A DNA stretch of 64,000 nucleotides from positions 31,143,501 to 31,207,500 of the forward strand of contig NC_088340.1 of NCBI RefSeq assembly GCF_036884655.1, read 5' to 3'. A program made the position numbers and the translations under genes. The stretch comes from Musa acuminata AAA Group (taxonomy: Eukaryota; Streptophyta; Magnoliopsida; Zingiberales; Musaceae). The notes under the pieces were generated by a model. That model was given only the letters and a program-made list of their open reading frames with translations. It did no database searches and was not told where the DNA came from. Position 1 is the stretch's first letter, and each line of letters starts with the position of its first letter. Positions 24,101-38,429 of this stretch are shown in pieces.

Positions 24101-27100
24101 CACACGTAGCTGATACACTGCACCCCGCGGCGACTGCAATCTGAATTGCAGCTAGTCCAACTGCTCCTCCCCCACCTAGTACTAACAACCTTTGACTGCA
24201 TAAATAAACAGCGAGCAATAGCAGGAACGAATAAGATACTGTGGCCAAGTTAACAACCTTTTGTATCTGAATAGTGTATCGTCTAAGATTTTAGCCTAGC
24301 ATTTTACAAGTTTGTTTAATCTTGAGAACATGATGTGCAGAAACCAGATGCACTGAGTTCAGTTGAACGAAAACAAGTGTCCTGAATCAACCATAATCAT
24401 ATGCTTGGAAATTGGAATTAATCCTTTGGCACCAGACCAAGACATGTTATATTACAAAACCATTTTGATTTTCATCATCCCCTCGACATATTTCAAAATA
24501 CCCAGAACTCTTCACGCGTATAATAAGAAATAAAAGCACAAATTGTAGCAGAAAACCAAAAACTATTTGGCTATATTAATAAAGATAACTACTGCAAAGT
24601 ATGTCAGCAAAAGAAAACGTTATTCTGTGCCTGTAGATGAATAATCACTATAACATGTCAAATAGACAACTGCTACTCCATAAGAAATTGACATGTCCTT
24701 TGGGAAGACTCTGAGCAAAGCAACTGGACATACCCATTAGTTATTCGAGCTGTACTTTATAAAGCACGCCAAGCTGTCAATGCAGCAAATGGTATTGCAC
24801 TTGCATCCTGCACAATCACAAAGTTTTCTAAGATGTACCATGGTCCATAGATGTCCCCAAGTATTCAGATGCAGCATCATTAAAGCATCCCATTTTCTCT
24901 AGATATGAGCTTTAAGAAAGCATTGGTGCTGCTATACATATCTTGAATCAGTTTGTCACAAATATCAACTTGTTCCTATTTCAACAAAGACAGCAAAGGC
25001 AATCCATCAAGATGACATTCATTATTTATAACCATAGAAAACAAGGGTGCTTTGTATTTATTCCGTGGGGTGCTCTGTGTAATTTTAGGTGTATGAAGAG
25101 TTTCTGTTTCGAGATCTCACAAGGAGTAGAAGATGGCCCATTTTCTAACTAGCCAAGTTTGCCTGAATTCCAAATTGCCAACAGTTAGTTTTCTTGTTCA
25201 CCCTTGGTAAAACTTGGAAAAAGGAAAGACATGTTGGTGTCACACTTCAAAAATAACTAAAAGAAACAGCTGGTAAGTACACACATGTTTCTCCCTCACA
25301 TTTGCATGTAACAATTTAAAATATTTACACTTGAAGTATCAAAAAGTTAAAGCAATAAAAATGAATTTAAATAGAACAATAGCTAGAAAATCATATTTGG
25401 ATGTCCTAGTCTGAGTAAAAAAAAATTCTTAAAAGCACAAAGCCACTATCTTTTTTGACCAAAATGGCTCAGAGAACACTGAAGAAGAAAAAGTTTCTTC
25501 CACTGAAGAAAGTCTTCAAGCATCAAACAAGATGTTTAGGCCTCATATAGAGCATTTTCTAGTGACTCAAGAATCAAGCTGCTAAAGCTTGACATACAAA
25601 CACAAGGTTGATAGCATAATACATGAGTACATTGGCTAACTGCTGTTGGTAATAAACATTTTTCTAGCCATGCTAGATCATGGTCCTTGTAACTCATGAT
25701 TTTCTAGTACTGGAAACATATCAATGGAAGATATTGAATAACCAATGACAAGTCTTGATCCTGTTCAAACAGAATAGAGGCAGGTGGAAGCCATCAAGAG
25801 TTGCAGAATATAAATGATCGAAACCAATCTTACTCTTCACATGTGTTACAGAAGGTGGTTTAAGTGTCAACTCATCTTCTGAGAGAATGGCATAATCTGC
25901 ATAAGTACCCCTAACAGCTGTTGGATGTAGTGCACCGAAAACTTCTTGACCAACAGTCAGTGAAGAAACTGAAGTTCCAACAGCTGCAACTTCACCGCTA
26001 ATGTCACGACCAATAATTAGAGGCAAAAGTGGTTCAAAAATGGAACGGCCATAACCAGATCGCATCTGAAATAACAAAATTTAAATCTCTTCAATAAGAT
26101 TATATATTAATATATTTAGTTAGAAAATCAATGGATGCTAATTTACATATGATTCTGCCTTTGAGGTTACGTTGGAGATTATTTGTGGTTTGCATCCACA
26201 TAAAACTTAAGCACTGACAACTTAAACTTTTTGTATTATGTTACCGTAATTCTCAGGAATTATGCTTAAGTTTCTAGAGTCCCACTGCCTTTCCAATAGT
26301 GACATTAGTTACACTAACAGTATGAAAAAAAAAATTGCAAAAGCATTTGTCATAAGTTCAACCATTAACTGACCCATGATCTTCTCATGATCCATTCGGA
26401 ATCATTTCCCACTCTTTCCACAATCATATCCCTATTTGTCTTCTGTAATTAAAACATTTCTTAAAATACTACCATGTTGTGATTACACCATTATCTTATA
26501 ATTTATAAATTTGCAAGAACTACAATATAAGTGGGGTTACTAATTTGGATCCAGGTGCAAAAGAAGATTCAAAGGAAGTCATATTAATTCTTGACCATTT
26601 ATAGGCTCCAACCATAAGGAAACAAGCTTTAATTAGCTTCCCTTGTTACTGCTATGAAGAGTTATTATTCTTTTTCACTATTCTTCAGTTAAGAGACACT
26701 TACACACCACCATTGACGTACTTATCAAAAGATCAAAGTCCTCATGTACCTTACCCATCCACTTCCAAAAAACCTTTCCAACGACCACAATCGAGTCCTT
26801 TCTTGTGTCTTCGATCATTACGAGTATCCATTTTGTGTTGTATCTTAAATACTGTTTGTTCTCCACCAGGGCTCCTGACCTTCCTAAGTTTCATGCATTT
26901 CTCTCTTTATCCTTCCAATTCTTGCACTCTTTCCTCCCAATACCTCCAAGTCTATCTCAATTTTATGAGATCGTCAACATTCCTCACCATATTCTTACAT
27001 GATAATTCAATAGCATCTATAAGTCTCACCGCACCATCAGCCTTACATCCCCCAAAACTCATCTTTAGTTCACCGTTTTGTGGGAGGAACTGTTCGACCT

Positions 27101-27558
27101 TTTGCTTGCTTCGCTACAAGTCCCTAATTCCCAAAGACACATGACTCGATTCAAAAGGTGAAAACTTTAGGTAGAGGATTAATTCACAAACTCACCCGCA
27201 AGTCCAGGGGATTGATGGAGACGGCGCGGGAGCGGACAAGCACGTCCCGCGGCTTTAGACTTGGGACGCCGACGGCCGGACGCACCTCGAGGACCTCGGG
27301 CCCGCCGAACCGCGGTAACATCACGGCCCTGCACGACGACACCGCGGCCGTGGAGGTGGCCCTGAGCCCCACCGCCGGCGCGAGGAGTCGGTGGCCGCCG
27401 AGCTGCCACATCGCAGGCGTCCCCCACCCCCCCGGAGCTAGTCGGCGGCTTACAGCCCTGGCGGGACGCGACGGGAGCGAGAGCGGACCGCGTAGCGTGG
27501 AGAATAGAGTGCAGGCAAGGGGGGCGTCGAGTCCGACCAGTTGTTGGAGTACCACCAT
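21169..27558 (-). pseudogene. RTN4IP1-like NAD(P)H:quinone oxidoreductase (zinc-independent MDR family), seven exons, with inactivating lesions
   Basis: Exons by eye: 27196-27558, 25841-26065, 24734-24807, 24036-24195, 22771-22888, 22532-22640, 21169-21350. The product would be about 410 residues, like plant homologues of mitochondrial reticulon-4-interacting protein 1. An Arg/Ala-rich N-terminus looks like an organelle presequence. The catalytic N-domain follows (LPRFGGPEVLEVR, then VSINPLDLR, then PLIIGRDISGEVAAVG), then the nucleotide-binding loop LLVLGGGGAVGLAAIQIAVA and the C-domain ending GKVVLEVD. Three defects are visible. There is an in-frame TAA in exon 3 (24,757-24,759) where homologues have a Lys codon. 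Exon 5 appears to lack two bases (GGRY.MTLQGE expected). The exon 2 donor is weak and loses a residue. Exon 5 ends in a GC donor. The start at 27,558 is chosen for the presequence; an upstream ATG at 27,681 is in frame. If the lesions are real, no full protein is made. Confidence 0.85.
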
Positions 27559-28410
27559 CCCCTGGAGGCGGCGATGTGTTCTCCGGTCGGCCACGCACGC
27601 GCCCCAAACGATGGTGTCGACATCGAAACCGAACCCAACCCAATCGCGACACAAAGAGTTGTTTTTATCTATTTTCTTCATTATAATATTAGGATTTTTA
27701 AATATGTATCCTCAATAAATTCAGAAATATCATAGAGCGATTTTTCTACAAAATATTCATATTTTTTGGTATTTATAATCAGTATCTCTCTCTCCCCTTT
27801 TTTTTTTTCTCTCAAACTACCCCTCAAGAATTTTTCTACCTATTATAGGATTTTAGCCTATTACAGTGTTCTTACCACCATAATAAATATATTATAAAAT
27901 TTATTTAAAAACACTATAAATGAACCAAATAAAATCAAAATATACTAAAAACTATTTGATATATAATATTATAATTAAAAAATATTTATAATAGTTTTGT
28001 TATAATGTTTTAATCACCATAATAAAAACACTGTAAAACCTATTAAAAAATACTGTAAATAATTTAAATAGATTCTTAATCTCAATAAAAACACTAGAAA
28101 CGAGCCAAATAAAAATATTATAACTGTTAAAAACTAATAAAAAATGAGTAAATTTTTTGAAAGATATCAATAATTTAAATACGGTACTATTTGATTAAAA
28201 AAAAAACATGAGGAATACTGAGGTACTGTTTGAATGTAAGTATCTTTTTTGGGGCGAATCGCGCATTTAAATATCCAACATAACGGTGTATGTGAGGAGG
28301 GTTCGATACACCGGTTTAAGCCCCCTCAGTGAACAGTTTCCAGTAATACCCACTCGACGAAGGATAGGGTAGAAAGGAGAGGCCGACGTGGGCGGAGAGG
28401 AGAGGCTTCT
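27559..28410. other. Divergent intergenic/promoter region between the oxidoreductase and PDAP1-like genes
   Basis: About 850 bp, AT-rich, separates the two head-to-head start sites and should contain both promoters. I see T-rich and AAAAATA-rich blocks (27,650-28,210) with repeated phrases such as 'aaaacactataaa', but no gene and no clear transposon ends. GC content rises from about 28,250 into the PDAP1-like 5' UTR. Confidence 0.5.
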
Positions 28411-28417
28411 AGGGTTT
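28411..28417 (+). promoter_or_regulatory. Telo-box-like motif upstream of the PDAP1-like start
   Basis: AGGGTTT lies 94 bases before the ATG at 28,505 within GC-rich presumed 5' UTR. In plants this motif is common just upstream of translation-related and growth-related genes. Function here is inferred from position only. Confidence 0.35.
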
Positions 28418-28504
28418 GGGCGAGAGTTGACGCGACCGCGAGCGAACCTAAGAAGCCATCCCTCTCTCGCTTCCCCCGCTTCTTGACCTCGATCGCGGTA
28501 TAGC

Positions 28505-31500
28505 ATGGGGAGGGGCAGGTTCAAGGCCAAGCCCACCGGCCGCCGGAACTTCTCCACGCCCGAAGAGATGGGTAATCGTCTCCGATCGCCCTCCCTTTCG
28601 TGTGTTCTTTACAATTCTTTCAGCTTCTAGGGTTCCCACGGACGTTTCTTGCTTTCTTGCTCAGATCTTTGGGATTCTTGATTCTTTTCCGTTGGTTCTT
28701 GTATGCTGTCTGGGTTGTCCTGCGTCTGATGCAGCATGGTCCGTATGTGGCGTACGGTTCTTTTTAATATGTAGACCGCAAACATCCCTTGGATGCTATG
28801 TTAGTTGTTAGGTTAAGCAAGGGCATGGGGCTTTTCGTTCAGGAACTCCGCTCCTTGGGTTTTTGTTGATCCAAGTGGTAAAAAATCGTACTAGTTTACC
28901 GGAGGGTGAATTGGGAATAATAAGTAAAAATATGTATATATCCATGTAGATGTGCATGGAAAAATGGAAAGAAGTTATGGAGACTAATCGATAACTTGAA
29001 AGAAGTTATGGAAACTAATCAATAGCTTGGATGATATTGATCTTGTAAACACAGTAGACACATGTAATTCAATCTTCTTTTTGTTTTTTAAAAATGGAAT
29101 TTTTAATTCTTATTTTCCATCAGATGTGGTTGTAACTCAAGATCTTTGGGTCACTGTAATTCTTTCACATCATTGCAAAGAAAACAACCTTGTTTAAGGC
29201 TTCAATATTTCTTCTCTCTTAGGATATTATTTGTATTGCATCAAAAATATCCTGCTGCTTAAGGTTCAAAGATTAATTCATGGTGATTTATATCAGGCTC
29301 ATTGAGATAGATTGAGCAGAATATTTTCTGAAGCCAGATATTGAAAAAGATTATAATAAATGGGAAAAGAACTGGAGACAGTGATGAAGAAAGTCAAATG
29401 AAGCAGACAAGAAATATAATACATTACTGTTTGGCTTGTCAAGTGTCTTTGATGTCATGGTCAGCTTATCTCATTCTTGGTCATAGTATTGAACAAATGC
29501 AAAGAAAAGAAGCCGTAGAGTTTGTCCTCCTCATTTCTTTGTTATGTAGGAGTCTTTTTTTTTTACGAACATAGTTGTGTTTCTCATGGATTGTTTTCTA
29601 ACAGATGCACTCCGCTATAAATTATATGATTTACATTTAACTGTTTGATCTTTCATAGACTGCAGACAAGATTTTTTTTAGTTGTTGAAAAGTGATGTCA
29701 GAAGCTGTGCTTTCATCGAATTGTGAACAATTATTGTTTCTTTTTCTGTTTAGTTCTGTTGTCATTTGAGTTTTAACAATAAGATTGATATATTGTTGGT
29801 TGGGGATCTATGCAAAAGTTGCTATGGCTCTATGGGTTTGTCTTAGAACCTGCGAGATCAGCTTGTGGCTAAAACTTTTATAATTGATATTAAAGGAATG
29901 GGAGTAAAGTTGGAAGTTCATAACAAATGAGTGGAAGAAAGTTAAAAGTTGGAAGTATGTTGGATCTATTTTTCATCAAGAAGGTAATATAGATAGAGAT
30001 GTTGTATTTTGCAGTTTGAGTTAGGATGATTAAAGTGGACCAAGGCATCAAGAGTTTTGGATGATTATCATGTGCCTTCTAGCTTATAAGAAATTTGTAC
30101 ACACTTGTTCAGAAATGATGTGTAAGTAATTAGTATTGCAAAGATGAGAATGATGAAATAAAATTGTGATATTACTAAAAATGATAGTAAAAATAATGTC
30201 TCAATTAATGAACAATTAGGTGTAGTTTTGATTGAGAATGAAACTAGAGAGTATTGTTTAAGATGGTATGAACATTTGTAAAGAAGATCCGTAGATGCAC
30301 TGGATAAATGAAGTGGATTAATTATGATTGCTGATGTGAAGAGTTGTAGAGGAAAACCTAATAAACTTTTATTTGAAACTATTAAAGATGATCAGGTTGT
30401 TATTAGCTTGACTACTGTTATTGCTCTTAATTGATCTATATGGTGCCAAAAGATCCATGTAAGAGACCCCTGCAGTTGGGAGATCATGGTTTGTTGTTGC
30501 TGTTGTTGTTGTTTGTGGCTTAGATTGCATGTAAATCTCTTGGTAAAATTCAAATATACCATTTATTCTCTTTGGAGTGGATGCTCAAGACGTCACATTG
30601 TCGAGCATTTTTGAAGTAATAAGGAACTTTGTTGTTAGAAGTTCATTGTACACATCAATAGTGAAATATAAAGAATGGTTATAACAAATTTAAGAATCAA
30701 ACAGAGATAGCATTGTTTCCAGTCCACTCCTTTTTACTCTGACTTTGCATTTTAGGTGATTCATGCATAGTTTTAGAACATAGGAAGAAAATTTTGTAGG
30801 TGCAGTCAGCGACATCTGTGATTGACATGGCTTATAATTTGTTGACATGAGTTCCTATTTAATGAAAAATTTTCTTTGAAGGTGACTTTTTCAGATATCT
30901 TATGTATTTGTTATATTCATTAGCACTTGAAATTTTAGTGCAGCATTGTGGAATCATCACTTATATATTTATTTGTAAGAAGCTGCCGGAGTGTTTTTTT
31001 GCGACTTAGCTTCTCTAGTTTGTTACATATATATTTGTTTGTCTTTGGCTTCTTATTCTTCACCAGTAGCTGTGAAAATGACAATCTTATAGAGGAGCTT
31101 GAGATGACTTATGATTCAAAAGTATGATAAAGCCCTTTATAGCTGTTAATTGTAGATAATTATTTCCATTTTGCTTGTTTGTAGGTTGGTTGTCTGCATA
31201 TCTGGGGTTGACAATGCTTAGTTTGTCTAAAAGATGATATGGCTTGAATCCCACAAACTGTAGTAGATCTAATTGAAGTCTTTGCTTTAGATTGTTTTTG
31301 CAAGTAACATGTTTCTGCTGTTCAATATTGTTGCAGCTGCTGGCTCCTCAGCTCGTCCTCGCACCTTCAAAAAGGTTGGCTTGTTTCAAAAAATGATTCA
31401 TTTTGATACTGGTATAAAAATAGTTTATAGTCATATTTATTTATTTATTTATTTATTTTTTCATTGTCATTATATGGTGCTTGTTATTCTTACTCTCTTA

Positions 31501-34500
31501 CTCTCCTTTAAACTTTTCTATGTTGTTCATTGTTTGTATGCTAGTAATTAACTCATCTCAGTACCTCTAAATGAACTGCCTGTGCAATTTCTTTTTAGAA
31601 TGTTCACAAGTTTTGTAAGTACATCTAAAGTATCTTCAAATCCTTGAAGAAGGGATGATAAGCCATGCTACGGTTGTGTGTTGGGTATTTAGAGAGAGAG
31701 AGAGAGAGAGAGAATATAAAAGAGAAAAATAAACAAGCTCACAACTTAATTATAAACTCAATTCATAAAATACAATAGCTTTTTCTATGAGCTATAATGC
31801 ACAACAAACTGAGTGAAGGGTTTCCTATTCTGACTATCTTGGTATCTTTTAACCTATATAGACCACAAAGTTCTTGTAACATTATTACTTAGAGCTAAAC
31901 AATTTTGTAAACAAAATTACAACTAACGTTCGTCATTTCGCCCGGACTGGTCTGAGCAATAACTGGTGCGTGAACCCACCCTGGTCCTGTCCATTGTATA
32001 AAAGGGAAGTGGGAAACCCACTTCTCACATGAGCGCCGCCTCCAAAGTGCTCGTGAGCATTGCAATCAATGCTACGATCAATGGCGACCTCCGCTTGCAG
32101 CAACCTCATTGCACTGCCACGTCTCAATTAAGGTCTGTTCACTACTTCCTCTTCCTTCTTCCTCCTCTGTCGCTTCCTCTTCTTCCCTCTTTCTTCCTCC
32201 CTTTGCCATCCCTTCCTCTTGTCCCTTTTTTCTTCCTCTCCGAAACACCAGTACCTACTGGTATATCGTATGTAAGTACACTGGTATAGACCGATATATG
32301 CCGTGTCGTCAGTCGGCCAGCATGCCGGCTTGGACTGGTAAGGCGAACCTTTATTACAACAATGATAGATCTAAACACTAAGAATTTGATTCATAGTAAT
32401 ATTCTTCAATCTTCTCAATAATGCAAACAGTGCCAAATTTGAATCTAACCTAATCTTCACAAAATAAGACTTGAGCAAAAGCTGAATACATCAATTTCAT
32501 GATGCATATTAACCCCACTGTCTTTTGTGAACGTTTCCCCCATAAGCCTTCTTGTTTATATACTTTTGCCTGGTTACAATGAATGGAGAATTGTTACCTT
32601 CTAGATTGGCCACTGTGAATTGTTTCATCTTATATATATATATATATATATATATTATTGAGCATCTTTGCTGTAAGGGTCTCATAGCCCTTTTTATGTC
32701 CAACAGAAGGAAGCTGAATATAGTGAAGAGGAGGAACCCGGGGAGGAAAGTGGAGGGGACTCTGAACAAGAGACTGAGGTGCTCTTTTTTGCTTGTATAT
32801 CTATCGTATATCTTTGTGAATGTTGATGCTTCCCCTGTTTAACTGCTTTGTCAGATTAAAGTGTAATTCTTTATTTTTTTTGCAGAAAAAGAAGGGCATT
32901 CTTCACATTAGTGAGATTCAGAACCCAAACCTCGTAAAACCAAAAAACATGAAAGCTAGAGCAGCTGATGTAAGTGGGATGTTTGTTCTTGTTTATGATT
33001 TCATATAGAATCCTTGCTGTCATCACAGACATGCATTTATCTGGCTTTGCCTACTTGTTTATTTTAACCACGTGTTTGTCAAGTTACCTTGGTAGATTTT
33101 TTTCTCAGGTCTCAAAAGTGGTTATGATGAAGCTATGAACTTAATTGTGTTGTATGGCATTAATGTTTAAGTGGTCATGGTTTGTAGGCAGTCAATTTGT
33201 CACATAGCATATGCACAGTGAAAAGATTGTGGCCAATCTGGGGTCTGGGAAGAACCAAGAGATTATTTCCATGCTGCAAATGCATGTGGTTGAACCAATT
33301 ATTCAAAGTGATAGGTAATTAAGTATAAATAAATAAATAAATATGAAATTAACATTAGATTATTAATAGGTAAATATGTGCTTACACCAAACTAAAATTT
33401 ATAGGGGGACATTTATACGCTTACAAGAACCAGTGAAACAATAAATTATAAGAAATGAGTAAATCTGGACCACATGTGATTGTAGGGAGATAATTATAAT
33501 ATTTGAAATTATGCTAATAGAAATGTAATTCACATATGTGGTCATATATTCTTTCTTATGTGACCGTACATGTCTGCTGCATATGCTGCCATATAGCCTT
33601 TTATAAGGTGATCTTATGATGCATGCACATGTATGACTATGTACTGCATTTTAGAACTGATTTTAGGCTGATTACAGGGAATAAGGAAAGAGTTGGACAA
33701 TAACAAAACATAAAATGATTAAATTGTTGTAAAATATACAACAGTCATTTTAGCAGTAATAGTATATCAAAAGTCATTCCATACATGACTTACAAAAAGA
33801 CCTCTTGCTACAGAGGTGCTAAGCTTAATTAAAATTGATAAGAATTTCCTTAGTTCTGCATATCAGGAGCTGGTCATTTTGGAACCAATGTTGATGTAAA
33901 ATTGTATGGCTTTTTGATACTTGTACACATTGTAGAAGTTTTTGTTTGAAGCTAATGATTGGTGCCTTTTCACTTTTCTGCATTTTTTTTTTCATATCCA
34001 CAAAATATTTGGTCATGGTCCTTATTTACAAACTATTACATGTGAAATCTGCTTATTTTGAATCGATTAGCATGCTTCATGCTGTTTGTCTAAACTTCAC
34101 ATGGCAACTTCAAACATTTGGGTGCCTTCTCAAGCTGGACTATTTAGTTAACAAGATGCTGACTTCAGCTGGGGAGAGCAGCAACATTATACCACATGGT
34201 TAACATAAATCTTGTTGACCTGACAAAATCATGGAGATAATTTGCAGAATTCACAAAATTACCAATGAGAGCATCCACAAAATTTCCCTTGAATTTGCTA
34301 ATTTTGGCTGACATGTGAATACTTACATGAGTTAACTGAATGACAACCCACATAACTATTGAGACTGATTGGTAAATAGCTTCCTTTTCATTAGACAAGA
34401 AATTTTGGTGAGTTTGAAAACTATGTAGAACAATTTCATAATTTTTGTTGATTTGAGACACAATGAATCTTATGGTTGAAAGGCTCCCATCTTCTAAAGC

Positions 34501-37500
34501 TATTTGCCTTGACTAAAATATTTCGTTAATTCTTTCTATCAACCATCTTGCTTGTAATATGTTGTTTAGAATCTTTAGATTACTTTTGATTGATTATGAT
34601 TCTTCCATTCTAAAGGCTTAGGATAAGTTGTTACAACTTTTTTTAGATTGAGTAATGCTGTCAATAAATTATTTGCTCTGTCTATGATGGATTAATCCTG
34701 ATGTTTTGGTTAGACCCACGTTGGGTATGGGCCGTGGCTTTAGATAGCATATGAGTTATTTTTAGAGCACCTTCTGAGTCACTTATTTTGTGGGCTTTAT
34801 ACATATAGTTATGGACTTGGCTTATAACAAATATGGTTTGAGAGGAGCAACAACTCATGAATGTATGGATCATTATAGGCCCGATCATCCATTTGATGAA
34901 TCTTCGTTCTGGTGGGGGCTGATACAATCAACAGTGTCAGCAATGTTATGGGATATGATGCCTCCAGGATTCCACATCACTTACAGAGATCTTGGCGTTC
35001 CTTGTGGACTTGTGTGTGTTACTGTATAGACTTAATAAGTGTGTCTGATATTTGAGTGTGGGAGATTGTGCTATTATATTTAGTTGATTTGCACATCTAG
35101 CATGTGGTATGACATGAAATATTACATGAATCACCATACACCCCCAAAGAGCCCCTTTGAGCGAACTTTTCTAAGGGTTTGACCCCATGTGGTTGGATAT
35201 TGAGTCACAAAACCAACTGCCTGCCATTCTCACTCTCCTTCCCTTCTTCTGGACCTATATTTTTTTTGTACTCCAGTGACTTTGTGGGTTAGCAGGTCTG
35301 GAGTTATAGTTGGATGCTTCTGTACCTTTTTAGCTCTCACATGGTTGAGTAAATTAAACATTAGTCTTAATATTCCACATTTAACTTCTATTTTTTTCTG
35401 TTTGATCATTTCTTCTAATAATAATCTTTGTACATGTCACTGTTACTGAACTTTAATATTTTGTTCCCTTCACTGTGTTCTTGAATGAATATAAATATAT
35501 TATTATGTTGTGTGGTAACTGTTAATCTGTTCCACAAAATGTTTATCGTTGCAGGTGGAAAGCACTCCTGAACTCTCTCGTAGAGAAAGGTATATGCATA
35601 CTTTATTTCCTCTCAAAGCATTTGCTAATTGAGCATCCATGATTGGTTATGTAGGCTTCTACATTCTGTATTTCTTATTGCCTTATTTATCTATTTACAT
35701 CATATAAGATGTTCATGTATTCATTTGGCAAGCATGTCCTAATTTTATGAGATAATGGCCTAATTATAAGATAGTCATGATTTTTTTTACGGTTGGAGAT
35801 ATGCATTTGGTTTTTCCAGTCTTAGTTTTGATACTTTATTTGTCAGTTATAAGATTAGTGATTTTTTGGTAGATTTATTAAAAAGTTATACTCAGTAAGA
35901 AACAGATATATTAGGGGAACGGATAATACATGGATAAAATAAATTGAATTTTATTTTATTTTTGGATGTTAGTGTGCTGGCTTCTCACCAAGCAACAAAA
36001 TAAAATAGCATTTTCAGACCACTATTGTCATTTATCACATCATTATTCTATGGGGATCTAAACTTCCAGGATGTTTAATATATGATCTAGTGACTCCGCC
36101 AATGGCTTGAGGAGGGATTGATGTACTTAATTTCTTGCAGGGATGGTTAACACTTGTTAGGTATTGTGTCTAATAAGTGCTTCTACAATTTTATATAGAG
36201 AATAAGCTTCCAGGAAGTACCAAGTAGAAGACTATACTATGGGATATACTGAATTATAATGGAATAATAATAGAGAAATTGTCTGAGCATGAGATTTAAG
36301 GGCTTACGATATGTCCATTTACAGGACTAGTAGTGCACCAATTCCCCTAAATTATGTATAGTAAAATTGGACATGCAATGATAGACTCTTGCCATGTGAA
36401 TTAAAAATGCCATTATGGTATTGAATATAATAAAATTTGGAATGCTAGTGCATACTGTGGTATTTTTGTATTGAATCTTTTTCGGAAAACTAAATTGTTT
36501 TCCTTGGCAACACATCATGTGTTTTCATCCTTTTAATTATAATTAGTTGCATTTAATACAATAGTTTGAGAATAATCTAGTGACTAACTATTTAAAATAA
36601 AATATTAGTTGATAATTATATATGTTGTAACTGTACTATGGCCCATAACAGTATGGGCATGCAGTTAATCTATTTAGGAATTCAAACTAGTATGTTACAC
36701 AGTGATTTAAAAAGGCGCTCGGGCGAGGCGAGGCGAGGCCCGAACGCCTCGCTTCACTTCGAGGCGGCGCGCTTCAAAGAGGCGCTGGGCGCTTCGAGCG
36801 AGCGCCTGGGTTAAACCAAGCGACCGAACCAGGATTTTAGGTCTGGTTCGGTCTCCGATGGTTAGTTGGTTCAATCGAACCAACTAAAATTGATATCAGC
36901 TGTCGCTGCCCAACCCTAACCTTGCTCATTGCCGCTGCCGCTGTCGCTGCCGCTCTCGTTGCTCGCCGCTGTCGCTGCTTGCAACCGTTGTCGCTGTCGT
37001 TGTCGCTGCTTGCAACCGTTGTCGCTGTCGTTGTCGCTGCTTGCAACCGCTGTCGTTGTCGCGGCTCCTACTCCCGCTGTCGCTGCTCGCCGCTACCGCT
37101 GTCGCTGTCGCTGCCTGCTTACACTATCGCTGCCTCCTTACACTCCTGCTCCTGCCGTCGCTGCCTCCTTACACTCCCGTTGCCGTTGTCGCTTCCTCTT
37201 TTCTCAGTCAGCACCCCCTTACACTCTTCCTTCTTCTCCTTCTGTATATTGTTTACAGTATACAGTATACTATTAATATTGTTAGGTTTATTTGAAATTA
37301 TTAATTTTCAATACTGTTAATAGATTAATAATATATTATTCTTAATTTAATAGCATATTTTTATTTAATATTTTAAATAATTATATTTATTAATTATATT
37401 ATATATTTTTATATTTTAGCACCTCAGGCGTTTTTGGACCTTAGCATCTTTTGACGCCTAGCGCTTTTTAAATCATTGATGTTACATAAGAAGCATATGG

Positions 37501-38397
37501 AAAGTATAGCATAATGCTATTATAATGCCTCAGTGTCCTGTCCTCAACTCTTTGCACGAGAAAAACCCGTTTCTTTATTGCATTCCAGCAGTCGTCTTTC
37601 CAGATTGAATAGGATTAATGTAGATATCTCCCAATTTCTGCAGTTCTCTTTCAAACATGGTAAGCTGATGTCCTCTTTTTATGTTCTCCTTTTTGTTTCC
37701 TATCTCTGTAACAGCAAAATTTTCATTCATCTGGAGGAAAATTTGACTTGAACTTGAAAACAAAGACCCTACAGAATGCTATTTCATATTGGACATCTTT
37801 TCCTTGCTGTATTTTTCCGAGATACCTTCCTAAGAAGGATCAGCCCACTGCATGACCAAAATCTGTTCTAATGTCACCTAGATTACACTAGTATTCAGTT
37901 CACTTGCATGTTTGAAAATTGACATCAAGATACTGTTTCTCTGTCCAATAAATTTAGTGATGATTTCTTTATGTTCTTCTAAAATACAATCATTCAATAA
38001 TAGCTTGCAGTTTTGTTTTGAATTACCATTATAATATATTTATACTTTTGTGTTTCATGCATGAATAGTAGTATCTAAAGAACTAGACCTTTGGTCAACA
38101 ACAAAAAAAATTATTTTTTGATCATTAAAAGATATGATAATGCTTTTAGCATTGGCCTTTTTAGGAGCAGTTAGACTTAAATGTTATGTCTGGCTGATTT
38201 TCTTCTTTGAGGCCGTGATTGTACATTTTTCCTGTTATCAAGCTTATGATTTGAATTATTTTATTACTAATGCTTCTGTAGGGAAGAGATAGAGAGGCAG
38301 AAAGCTCATGAACGATACATGAGGCTGCAGGAACAAGGAAAAACAGAACAAGCTCGAAAAGATTTGGGTAACAATCACGCAAGCACTTTGCTGTTTA

Positions 38398-38429
<32 letters not shown>

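Noticed and set aside
26713..27144. 143-codon + strand ORF in oxidoreductase intron 1
   Set aside because: Low-complexity Ser/Phe/Leu composition, no family resemblance, intronic and antisense.
27158..27718. 186-codon + strand ORF
   Set aside because: It is the antisense of GC-rich exon 1 of the oxidoreductase gene; the - strand frame matches a known family.
34690..35160. Higher-complexity block in PDAP1 intron 4 considered as a transposon
   Set aside because: No inverted ends, target duplication or coding match could be found.
36922..37320. Cys/Arg- or Ala/Leu-rich ORFs of 84-132 codons
   Set aside because: They are translations of the GC-rich array in the MITE, open in several frames at once, and lie in an intron.
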